From the NCBI GenBank assembly GCA_964036045.1, contig OZ038378.1:140522765-140586764 (forward strand): DNA of 64,000 bases, in the 5' to 3' direction. Under the pieces are notes generated by a model that was not told the origin of the DNA, did no database searches, and saw nothing but the letters and a program-made list of their open reading frames with translations. Of this stretch, positions 52,074 through 61,751 are shown in pieces (the first letter of the stretch is position 1; each line of letters begins with the position of its first letter). The position numbers and the translations under genes are program-made. The DNA is from Eutreptiella sp. 'Long Island Sound 2002'. Taxonomy: Eukaryota > Euglenozoa > Euglenophyceae > Eutreptiales > Eutreptiaceae.

Positions 52074-55000
52074 TCAACTGTGGTGCACCAGCACCCAGTC
52101 CCCCTCTTGGTAGGTGGCCGGTACTCGGTGCTTGTTCTTCTTGTTCCACTGACGCTCCCTCACTCTCTGGAGCATAGCCTTGGCCTTGTCCACCTTCGCT
52201 TGTTGCTCTTGGACCCATTCACCCACAGAAGAATGGGTGTCCTCTGGATAGGGGGCATGTAGGAACCATGCCGGGCGACCTAGGAATAGCTCATGGGGCG
52301 AGTAGCCAGTAGCTGAACTCTCTTGGGAGTTCATCATCAAGGATATGACAGGGAGTAGTCTCACCCAGTCTCTGGTGCGTTCAGTTTTGCACCATATCCG
52401 TACGTTCTCCTTCAGGACACGGATCTGTCGCTCACATAAGGGGTTGCTCGTGTGAGAGTAGGGAATCCCCGTAGACACCTGGACATTGAGGGATCTCAGG
52501 ACCCTCTTGTACCAGCCAGTATCTGAGCGTACTCGTACGTCCTCATCGGAGTTGATCTCCTTGGGCGCCCCATAGACACAAAACCACTCCTCCAGGAGTA
52601 TCTTGATAGTCTCCTCCCCGGTAATGTGCTTGGTACATGGGAACACCCTGGTAAACCTGGTCAACCCACAGGTTACCACGAGGGCGAAGTCATAGCCCTC
52701 GAACTTCGGCATCTCCGTGTAGTCCACGTATAGAACACTGTTAGCACAGTGAGGGATGGGCAGGGTCGAGTAGAGACCTCTGTCCCTGATATCCCCTGGT
52801 TTACAGGACCTGCACGGGCACTTGTCCACGATAGGCTGGAGGGTTTTCCGCAGTTGGTCGTCAGTCCACGTAGTGTGGAACCACTGCTTGAACAGCCTCA
52901 GGGTACGGTCAGCACCCACATGACCGCTGGACTCATGGGTCCACTTCAGCAGCGCTGGGACTCTGTCACTAGGCACCACGATGCGGTCCTCGTGCCAGAG
53001 GTAGCTCTTGTCCCTCTTCCACTGGGCTTGGTTGACCAGGAGGGGTTCAAGGCGTTTCTCCAGGCGTTTGTAGATATCCCCAAACTCCTTCAGGTACTCC
53101 GATTGTTGGAGTCCATCCAGGGGGCGTATCATCGTCATGTTGAGGTCCAAGTGGACGTCCATACAGCTGAACGCCTCCTTAGCCAGCGCTTCAGCCCGGG
53201 CACCAATCAGGGCATCGAACTTGTTGCGGCTGATGTAGTCGGCACACTCGTTCTTCACTCCCTGGATATGGTGTACCGTCAGCCGTAGTTGACTGAGGTA
53301 GGTCCACCAGCGCCGTAGCTTGGCCTTCTCAGGTGGGGGGCCCTTCTGGAAACTGCGGACCGGTTCTTGGTCACACAGCCAGACCACAGGGTTACTCCCC
53401 AACAGTCGTGCTTGTGAGGATAGCACCAGCATACCCGCGAGCAATTCCTGCTCATGGGTGGAGTAGTTCCCCCCGGCCTGGTTCCACTTCCAGTTCCAGT
53501 GGCCCAGAGGTACTAGGACCCACTTGTCGTCAGGGTAGCTGTGCTTGAGGGTTCCATCTCGGTTGAGACCTTCCGTCCCCCATTGGGAAATGGCCGAGTC
53601 GAACTCCTCCTTCTCTAGTGCTTGCCATTGGAACAACGTTCCACCACCGCCCACATTGCTGGCGTCGGTCACCAGGATAATCTCCCCTTGTGCCCTAGGC
53701 ACGCCCAAGCATTTAGCGTTGGCTACCTTGTCTTTGAGCTCTTTAAACGCTTGTTGCTCTTGTGGGCCCCAGCGCCAAGTAGTACTCTTCTTGATCAAGT
53801 CCGTCAGAACGGCGCTGGTGTAGGTGAAGTTTTTGATATGGCGGCGATAGAAGTTGCACGCCCCAAAGAAACTGCGTACATCATGAAGTCCTTTCTTGGG
53901 GTCTTCGTGTCGTACCTTCTCATCCATCAGGGGTTTGGCCTTAGAGGCCGCTGGGGTCCACCACCCATAGCCAACATCAAACCCCAGGTACTGCATGGTC
54001 TCCTGCATGAACTCACACTTCTCCAGCTTGAGTCGTGTGTGGTTCTCCTGGCAGACCGCAAAGAACTCACCCAAGAGGATTAGGTGATCCTCCTGGGTAT
54101 TGGTCCCGAGGCATACATCGTCGATGTGAGCCTCCATCTGGGCCCCACAAGATATAAGCTCCTGCACCTTAGGTCTCCTTCGTAGGATGGATAAGATCTT
54201 GTTCATCAGCTCTTGGAATAGAGCGGGTGCGTTAGCCACGCCAAACGGCATGACCTTCCATTTGAACACCCTCCCCTGAGGGGTGATGAAGGCCAGTAGT
54301 TCCTGTGCGTTGGGTGTCAGGTCCACTTGCCAGAATCCGCTCCTCTTGTCCATCTTGGTCTTGTAGCGGCAGGAGGCTATCTTCTCCAGGGTAGACTCCA
54401 TATTGGGAATGGACCCTGAGTGGTTCAGCGTCTTCTTGTTCAGCTCCCCGTAGTCCACTACCAGCCGTTTGGCTGTAGACCCAGGTTTAGCCACCAGGAA
54501 ACAGGGGCTGCAGTGTAGGGGGTAGTCCCCGTCCTTGTACTCCAGGACTAGGCCAGCGTCGATACATTCTTGTATCTGTCGCTCGATCTCGTCGGCCTGC
54601 TCTTTAGGAGCTGGATAGGGTCTCCTCCGGATCTTGTGACCCACGAACTCGGGTTTCAGCTTGAGGTCCATCTGTACCAGCTTGTCACATGAGGCTGGAG
54701 GGGGTAGTTCTCCGAACACCTCCAGATAGGTCCTTATAAGCTTCTGTACCCGCGGGTCCAATACCTTGATCTTGTCCTCCATGTCCTCGTCAGAGTGTAA
54801 GTTGCTTGCCCCCTGAGTAATAGACGTCGGGAGGTGGTCCTCCACCGACTCTTCGCCCGTGGTAGTGTCCTTCAGCCCTTGGTAGGCATATAGAAGGTCT
54901 TGTTCAACCATCTCTGGTGGACGATGGCAGCATAGGCACGCTCGAGGGGGTTCACATACATATTCCTCCGAGAGGTCGTCCTCCTCTGGGGTCCTCACAT

Positions 55001-56486
55001 GGGCGCCCCACACGCTCTTCATGAGCTTAAGATCTACCTCCCTTTGCCAGGTGGTGATCTTTTGTTCGAGGTCCTCTTTCCATTGGGATAGGTCTCCCAC
55101 ACGTCCTTGCTTCAGTGGCCATGAGCTGCGGGTAGGCTTCGCGTAGCATAGCTTTTTCGCAACCAACTTCCTCTTGGAATCCACATACTCCCTGAGCCTG
55201 GATCGAGGGTCCAGCTCCTCGTCCACGGGGTCTCTGACCCTCATGGAGAGTAGGGGTTTCAGTTGGCGGACGTACTCGGCGTTCTCCACTTCCTCCACAC
55301 AGGTTTGCACGAAGAAGGCGTCGTGCTCAGTTTCGTCATCTGAGTGGATAGAGCTAGGTAGCTCAGATAGTCCACACTCAGAGACTCCATCAGGAACAGG
55401 TACATGACAGGGAGAGTTGGGGGTGTTGGTGTCAGTCATGACGTACTCATCTCCTCCGGGTGTGGTCTCAACAGCATCTTGAGGTCGTAGGCGATCCTTC
55501 AAGTCACCCAAGGCGAGTCCGTCGCTTTCTCGTTGTATAGCCTGGACGAGAGTCGGGTCCAGATCCTCCCAGGGAATGGAGGTAAGACTTCCGTCCACCA
55601 CGCTGAGCATACTCCCCCATCCGGGCTTCCCAATAGGCGTCTTGCGTCCCAGAGGCACGTAGATGGCCTCATCAGGCAAACGAACAGAGCTGATAGTCAG
55701 CCTGTCCAGGAAATTTCGCCAGTACTCGTTGCCCCCATGGGCTCCCCAATCGGGGGAACACAGGACCATACGGGAACGTTCCACGGCCACCTTGGTCAGC
55801 ACCTTCCCCTGTTCACTGAACCTGGGGTTCCCGTAGGCCATCCCGAAAGAGGGCCAGTAAAATTTGTAGCTGCAGTTCTTCCCCTTGCTGCAGTAAAGGT
55901 CCAGTACATGCTGCTTGTCGCTGGCAAACAACTCCACACTCAGGTCTCCTCTAGAGTAACCTAACTCCTTCAGACCTTGGTCTAGGACTTCCCCCAATAG
56001 TTGATAGTCCTCAGTTTTGGAGGCCGCCATCATGTTCGAGGGCTCCTCCTTCGATAGCCTCAGGTAACTCGAGGTATGTTCCGACTGCTCCAGTGGCACA
56101 GACTCCCTGCCACTGCCGTGGTCCACGTAGAGGAGGTAGGGCGCTTGCAGCGTCAGGGATTGTATCTGGGAGTGCTGTACCAAGAAGTCAGTCCCTAGTA
56201 CAAAGTCGAAGGCCTCAGTGTCCATCACATAGAACCGATGGGCGATAGTCCGGGAGCCCAAAGGTACCTCCACTTCGCAGTCCCCGCAGCTGTGCACCAC
56301 ATGTCCATCCCCCATGCGTATAGCAGCGGTGGTCATGGTGTTCTTCAGGCTCCCACAAGGTACAATTTTCTTGGCCACTATAGATATGGTGGCGCCAGTG
56401 TCCAATACCCCCAGGTATTCGCGTCCCCCTAGTCGGATACGTACCCAAAACACCAGGTCTTGGGTGCCACCAGAGCGTCCCCGTCA
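52074..56486 (-). CDS. Inner element: pol (protease, Dam-like, RT, RNase H, integrase)
   Basis: The 1459-codon frame has, in order: aspartic protease (VLDTGATISIV at residues 16-26, FDFVLGTDF at 82-90); a Dam-like module at about 145-255 with VELFASDKQHVLDLYCSK, AYGNPRFSEQGK and MVLCSPDWGAHG; RT from about 590 (LVVDYGELNKKTLN, MDKRSGFWQVDL, MPFGVANAPALFQELM, HIDD box at about 776); RNase H (ILVTDASNVGGGGTLFQWQA, YSTHEQELLAGMLV); integrase with HHCC (HESSGHVGADRT, CPCRSC), Asp (LYVDYTEMPKF), Asp (EINSDEDVRVRS) and Glu (NPLCERQIRVLKEN). Upstream it is separated from the frame 56484-56945 by a TGA CGG (56484-56486). All catalytic residues seen appear intact. Confidence 0.93.
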
Positions 56487-56760
56487 GAACTCCGCGGGAC
56501 AGGTTACCTCGAACCCCTTGTTCCGCAATTTGCGGGCCATCCTCATGAAACGGCTCCTCTTCTTAGCGTTGCCGTCATCACCAGCTTCGTGCTCACGCTT
56601 GGCTCCTTGTTCTTGCTGGGCCTGCGTTTGTGAGCGTGTGGTAGGACCAGACGGCCCTCCAGAGGGCTCGGAGTTCCCCCCCTGGATTAGGGTTGGGGTT
56701 GCCTCCGTTCTTGTCCTTGTTCTTGTTGTCGGGCTGGCGGTTAGCGCCTCCCCCTCGTCC
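56484..56760 (-). other. gag-pol overlap: frame change and leaky-type stop
   Basis: In the pol phase the text is protein-like from about 56690 to the TGA (GNSEPSGGPSGPTTRSQ, KKRSRFMRMARKLRNKGFEV, TCPAEF). The gag phase changes to pol phase near a minus-strand G7 run (56676-56682 on the plus strand as C7). The TGA is followed by CGG, a context reported to favour read-through in some plant viruses. Either the element uses frameshift plus read-through, or the run and the stop are mutations. Confidence 0.5.
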
Positions 56761-58989
56761 ACCTTGACCCTTGTCTTGCCCTTGACCACGTCCTTTCGAC
56801 TTGCCCTTGCCGGAGTCGTTTCCTTTGCCTTTGCCCGCACCCTTGCCTGAGCCTTTGCCAGGATCTTCACCCTTAAGCTTCGCCGATAGGCGTTGCTTAT
56901 GGTAGCACTCATTCTCGTAGTGCTTCCGCTTCCCGCAGAATGCACACGTGATGGTGCACCTGTAATGATCCGGCAGCTTCGCTTTGGCGCCGGTGTTCTT
57001 CTCCTGCTGCTTCCCCTGGACTACGAAGCAGTCTCGCTGCTCGCAGTCAGGGGCGTGCTGCAGGTGGCCCTGCTCGTCCCTGGCATCACACCAGAATAGC
57101 TCCTTCACGTTCTCCATGATACGGGCGTGGGCGTGTTTGGGGGTAGTCCCCTGCCCAGGTCGGGACCCTTGGTACCCTTTGCCATGGCCTCCAGAACCTC
57201 CACCACCAGGACGGTAGTTGTTCAAGTGCTGGTCGCTCTCCTTCTCCAGCGCCAGCTCCAGGAGTAGCACGCATAGATCCTCGTAGCGGAGGGATCTAGC
57301 CTTGCGCTCCGCCGTCGAACGGCACTCGTCCCATAGCTCTCGAGGGAGCTTGGCCACCAACCAGAACAGCAGGTCGTCGCTGCTGTAGGAACCGGGCGTC
57401 AGTCGTCCAGCCCAGTGATCCAGGTCGGCCAACAGCTCAGAGACCCTGCCAGGTTTGGCGTTGTTGGGCAGCACGGGCAGGTTCTGGATCTCGGCCCTGA
57501 TGGAGAGGTCGGTTTCGTAGGTCGGGTACTGCCTCTCCAGGGCAACCAACACATCGGCAGAGGTGGCGGAGTTAGTCACGATCTGCCTGACCTGCTTCTC
57601 CAGGTACTTGGTCTTGCAGCACTGCAGGAGCAGATCGCACTTGACTCGCCCACTAGCGTGGGTTTGGCCGGTCAATCGGAGAAACCGGCCAAAATCCTCA
57701 GCGAACTCGCTGAGGTCCTTGCCTGTGAACTCAGGCAGGTTCACCACGATCTTGGAGGTGGCAATAGCCTTCGCCTCCTGAGACCTGCGTCCCTCAGGGC
57801 GTCGGGTCTTCTTCTTCTTCTTCTTCTTCTTCTTCTGCTTTGGGTCCTCGGGGTCCTCGGGGTCATCGTCCTCCGAGGGCGAAGTAGAAGTCATTGACGG
57901 CGGCTCATCATCGGAGGGGTCTCCGCCTAGATCACTGGAGCCATAAGGCTCCACGTCCACCATTGCCCTTAAGGCTGTCAGCCCCAGGCGGTCCAGCTCG
58001 GCCCTCGTAGAGTTCGTCACGTGGCTGTAGGGCGGCTGGGCCGTTCTTGGTACGAAAGGACTTCTCGGTATAGCTGCAGGAGTCGGCATCGGTCGGCTCC
58101 TCAGGCTCCCCAGGGTGTTTGTCAACCCTGCCGCCAGGTGGTTGGCCTGTACTCGGTGGGGTGACATTCCCACCGTGGTAGGTGACGCTTGGGGCGGAAT
58201 CATCAGGGGCTCGAGTTTTTCTCGGATCTCTTGAGTGAGGTCGCCCACGATTTTTGAAGTGGCTCCTCGGAGCACCTCGTTGATCTCCGACCGTGTCAGG
58301 GACCTGTTGGAGGATCTTCCCGATCCTCTACTCCTGCCACCAAGAGGTTCGGGTCCTCTCCTCAACCCACTCAAGGTTGCATACCCAGGTGCATACCCAG
58401 GAACATCCACGTAGGTTCCAGTAGCGGGTAGTGGATGGGGATATTCAGCCGCATACCATCGCGGCGCAGAGCTGGAAGCCACCGGCTCACTGGCAGTAGT
58501 TGCCTCAGGGAGTGCAGTGGTAGGTGGGCCCATACCATAGGCGGGGTAGGGAGGCATGCCAGTAAAGCCTGTGCCCTCTGCCATAGGCGGGTTGGTTGTG
58601 GGAGTGGATGTTGCAGCGGCTGGGAGTGTGGTGGTTAAAGGAGAGGGTGATGCGTGGAGGCCAGAAGCGCTTGGTGCGCCTTCGAAGGTAGGGTCATTCG
58701 TCAGGTCTTGCCCTTGTTCCTCTCCTTCGTCTGCTTCTTCTCCAGCATCCTTCTCGCTCTCTCTCTTCCTCTTCACAGGCTGAGTGACCACCACCTCTTC
58801 GACTGTGAGGGCCCTGAAGGCCGTCTGGAGTCCATCCAATGAGTCCTCAGCCACTTCCACTGGCCCATGTAAGGGCTCGGAAGGTACAGCGCCACTAGGT
58901 CCAGGTCCAGGTTCACCTGGTGCTGGCCTTGCCGGTGCCTCAGGCGCTGGCGCTGTCTTCACGTCGGCGTCCTCCTTCCTTGTGTCCAT
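56593..58989 (-). CDS. Inner element: gag (capsid and zinc knuckle)
   Basis: The 798-codon frame from ATG 58989 has a Pro/Ala-rich N-terminal half and a poly-Lys run (about residues 385-395, coded by a CTT microsatellite at 57811-57835). A retrotransposon gag core follows (VNLPEFTGKDLSEFAEDFGR, FLRLTGQTHASGRVKCDLLL, LPRELWDECRSTAERKARSL) and then a CCHC knuckle CAFCGKRKHYENEC at about residue 680. The tail is Gly/Lys-rich. Gag packages the RNA and forms the particle. The last ~30 codons (after the G7 run) look out of phase with the natural protein. Confidence 0.92.
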   Translation of the reverse strand: MDTRKEDADVKTAPAPEAPARPAPGEPGPGPSGAVPSEPLHGPVEVAEDSLDGLQTAFRALTVEEVVVTQPVKRKRESEKDAGEEADEGEEQGQDLTNDPTFEGAPSASGLHASPSPLTTTLPAAATSTPTTNPPMAEGTGFTGMPPYPAYGMGPPTTALPEATTASEPVASSSAPRWYAAEYPHPLPATGTYVDVPGYAPGYATLSGLRRGPEPLGGRSRGSGRSSNRSLTRSEINEVLRGATSKIVGDLTQEIREKLEPLMIPPQASPTTVGMSPHRVQANHLAAGLTNTLGSLRSRPMPTPAAIPRSPFVPRTAQPPYSHVTNSTRAELDRLGLTALRAMVDVEPYGSSDLGGDPSDDEPPSMTSTSPSEDDDPEDPEDPKQKKKKKKKKKTRRPEGRRSQEAKAIATSKIVVNLPEFTGKDLSEFAEDFGRFLRLTGQTHASGRVKCDLLLQCCKTKYLEKQVRQIVTNSATSADVLVALERQYPTYETDLSIRAEIQNLPVLPNNAKPGRVSELLADLDHWAGRLTPGSYSSDDLLFWLVAKLPRELWDECRSTAERKARSLRYEDLCVLLLELALEKESDQHLNNYRPGGGGSGGHGKGYQGSRPGQGTTPKHAHARIMENVKELFWCDARDEQGHLQHAPDCEQRDCFVVQGKQQEKNTGAKAKLPDHYRCTITCAFCGKRKHYENECYHKQRLSAKLKGEDPGKGSGKGAGKGKGNDSGKGKSKGRGQGQDKGQGGRGGGANRQPDNKNKDKNGGNPNPNPGGELRALWRAVWSYHTLTNAGPARTRSQA

Positions 58990-59075
58990 CTTAGTCCGCC
59001 CTTCTGCTTATATGTGCCTGTACTCGGCGCACTGGATGTACGGCGCGGGGTTGCTGCCGGTGCGCAGAGACAGAC

Positions 59076-59090
59076 TGCCTCTTGCTACCA
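59076..59090 (-). promoter_or_regulatory. Primer-binding site of the inner element
   Basis: On the minus strand TGGTAGCAAGAGGCAG starts 10 bases inside the 5' LTR. It is one base longer than the TGGTAGCAGAGG complementary to the 3' end of eukaryotic initiator-Met tRNA, so the primer was probably that tRNA. Confidence 0.6.
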
Positions 59091-59100
59091 GAAAAGTTGA

Positions 59101-59876
59101 TAGTGGTTTCAACACTGTGTTTTTGTCTCTCCTGCTGCTTGCTGCTGGTGTAGGGTTTCCTGCTGCTTGTTTTTGGAGATGAAAACCTTTTGTTTGCTGA
59201 AATACAGTAAATCCAGGATAGCCCAAGCCAGAGGTGTGCAAGGAGAAGAGAATCAGGATCAAAGCATGAAGGGCTGCAGTGTAAACAGTGAAAGATGAAA
59301 GGATATTCACAGAAACTGCAACTCAGGTCAAATCAGATTGCATATTCACAGAGATAGCTGAAATGTTTTGGAAAAGAGTTGGAAAACCGCCCCATGGTCA
59401 CTCTATCTCCATAGTGCCATCTCAGGAGATGTGCACTCTTTGTTTTGGGTCCCATATGTGCTGAGGTGGCAGGGCATGTGGCGATGAGGTCACTGCCATG
59501 TCACATGGGATCTTCCTACTTAGCTAGGCTGACCAGAAATTGAACCCAGGACCTCTCAAAAAGAGGTGCCCAGCCCCCTAGGGTGCATACCACTAGGACA
59601 GCTAAGTATTCATGGAAAAACATAGATAAATTCATAGGCTCTGCCTTGGATATGTCAGTACTCAGTCAACTCAGGAAAAGATGATTTGCCTCACATTGAA
59701 AGGGGATTAAGGGGTCCACTCCATATCCTGATTGGGTGTTTGGTTCCATAGGTCAAAATGTGTTATCACCACTTTTGGTGGGGCCAATACTAAGATAGAA
59801 ATGCCTGGATGCTCAGTGCATCCCTAATACAACTAGAGTATGCCTCAAAGCATTGGAAAGGCACTTTTTCTTACTC
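59101..59876 (-). repeat. 5' LTR of the inner gypsy element
   Basis: A 776-bp copy of 46289-47064. It contains the same tRNA-like segment (59524-59606) with one B-box change (GAAATTGAACC on the plus strand). The many small differences from the 3' LTR mean insertion is not very recent. Confidence 0.92.
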
Positions 59877-60232
59877 ATTCTCGCTGTCGCGAGCCCTGAT
59901 GTCCCATAGGAGAGGGGGGGCAGGGTGATGAAGGAGGGCTGGGCACTTTTCCCTCAATGGAATGAAGTGCGACCGTCAATTTCTGCACCCCCTTCCTACG
60001 CCTGCCCTGTACCTCCTGAGGAACCAGCTCTACATGCTTTTCAAAAGCCATTCTGTGTATAACTGGTCCGCAACTCACCACCGGTCTGGCTGATGTTGCT
60101 ATTGGCAATTTGCCGTGATGAACTCCATCAGAGGGGGGGTTCACAGACGGCTCTCTACTGTACGCTCTCTTCTTAGCGTTCAGACTCATGCGAGGTGCAC
60201 AGTATCTCTGAAAAATGGATCCGCCCACACAC
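59877..60232 (-). pseudogene. Outer gypsy element: tail of the protease polyprotein, interrupted by the inner LTR
   Basis: The 117-codon minus frame (60228-59875) is in another phase from the protease frame above it and ends at the LTR. It is Arg/Pro-rich (LNAKKRAYSREPS, ELVPQEVQGRRRKGVQK) with no domain. A frame change near 60190-60230 is needed to link it to the protease frame. Confidence 0.6.
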
Positions 60233-60962
60233 TGTATGTGTGAAAGACACGTGGGCAGTCAGCATTCGTGCATGGAATCTGCCAGCAGTATTCATGAATG
60301 CTGGAGAAGCCCTTCAGCCGCTTCCCTTCTGTATTTTTCTGCCTGTGTTCACTGTGCACATACCTGATTTTGCTCATATGCCTCGTCATGCAGACATTAG
60401 CAATCGTGTTGCGTTGTACCTGAATTCTTTCATCATAATCCTGGATTGATTGCTCTGGTGGTTGAACCTGTACCAAATCAACATGATGCACTGATTGAGG
60501 TTTCCCATGCTGATAGTGCGGTGTGCGATGCACGAATCGTGGCACTTGCATCAACGATGGCATGCCCGGTACAACACACAAACTATAACGAAGAAAAAAT
60601 GGAAATCCAAGAATCAACTTTCGTCCTATGTCTGCAACATATAGAAAAACCCTGAGGCATTTGTACCTTACAATACTGCCATCAGTTTTGCACACTGGAA
60701 GGGTCAAATTGACCGTAACGCCCTGATTGCCGCCTTTGGTGCGGCTTTTGCCTGCCCCAATGAGGGCCACTGGCCTTCGAGCATCTTCCAGTGCCCCTTT
60801 GTCAAAGAGCTCGAAGCCTGCCAAGGCCTCCATTTCGGATCCTGTGTCGACTAAAGCTTCCAGATCCTTGTCGCTGAGGCTCAGCGCCGTCTGCTGGAAT
60901 TGGACCCGGGCCGGAATAATCATTTCGGTCCTGTCCGCGTCTTTTCCAGATTTTCCTCGTCA
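60186..60962 (-). pseudogene. Outer gypsy element: aspartic protease
   Basis: The frame (from about 60923) carries a retroviral-type protease core: LEALVDTGSEMEALAGF with the DTGS catalytic box, a GAGKSRTKGGNQGVTVNLTL segment, and RKLILGFPFF, the ILG-type second motif. It is preceded by a TGA (60960-60962) in the same phase as gag. Such proteases cleave the gag-pol polyprotein. The last part (SKIRYVHSEHRQKNTEGKRL) has no known domain. Confidence 0.85.
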
Positions 60963-61751
60963 TATCCGGGGTCGAACCACCTCATCTTGTATCTCATTGA
61001 GATCAATCTTGACCTTCCTTCGTTCAGAGATTCTCACGTTGACACCTTTGTTGATATTCAAATGCCAGATCGCCTTTTTGGTGCTGGCCCGTACAGGCTG
61101 TGACCCTGGGGCGCTGGTGCGACTGACGTCATGATAGTGTCGCCGCTTACGGGGGCGCCTGTGCTCCTAAGGGTTCTGTACTGCCGGAGGAGTTGTTTCT
61201 GTAACCTCCTCCCTCGCGGTCTCCTCCTCGGCCTCAACTTGCCGCAGCCTGCCCGTCTGTCGTCTCTTGCTGTCCGAACCCTTCCGATACTTTTTGTCCC
61301 TCTCATTTTTCTTCGAATCACTTCGCTTTTTTGAACCTCTGTCCTTTCTATCGCCTGGGCAATCCTTCCGATGATGACCGTACTTGCCACATCCAAAACA
61401 TTTGTGGTCTTCCGTCCTCATTGATCGTTCCGACCCATGTGGGCTGTTACCCCGCGTTGCTCTTGATGCTGTTGTCGACGTCTTCCCTGACGACCATGAA
61501 CTTTGCGTTTTGGCAGAACCATCGGATGCAGTGCTGTACCGTCTGTCATCTCGTCGTCGCGGTTCTCTCGGATCACGATCTCCTTGTCGATCCTGATATT
61601 GGTCACGGGAACTGCGGTGTCTATCCTCCTGATATCGGTCCCTGGAGCGGCTGTCACTCGACCGTCGGAACTCTTTGCGACTCTTGTCTGCGCTTGAGTG
61701 CCGTTTGTCGTCCTTGCCGTGCCTGTTGTCCCGACTTCGGTGATAGTCTCA
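60963..61751 (-). pseudogene. Outer gypsy element: gag tail with zinc knuckle
   Basis: One frame holds DYHRSRDNRHGKDDKRHSS, a long Arg/Asp/Ser-rich stretch, then HKCFGCGKYGHHRKDC, a perfect CX2CX4HX4C knuckle (about 61360-61405), followed by Lys/Arg-rich text. It runs to a TAG at 61167-61169 and on to the protease TGA. Upstream it is parted from the main gag only by a TGA (61749-61751, context AAT TGA GAC). Confidence 0.85.

Larger units (their letters stand above)
46289..59876 (-). mobile_element. Inner Ty3/gypsy LTR retrotransposon, 13.6 kb
   Basis: It is bounded by two 776-bp LTRs (46289-47064 and 59101-59876) and read on the minus strand: 5' LTR, primer-binding site, gag (58989-56593), protease/Dam-like/RT/RNase H/integrase (56453-52074), integrase tail and chromodomain (52073-51552), a 2-kb non-coding stretch, a 2.2-kb cargo block, and the 3' LTR. 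The five bases outside each LTR (GTTTA left, ATTCT right) do not match, so no clear target-site duplication remains. It splits the outer element between its protease and dUTPase regions. Confidence 0.88.
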
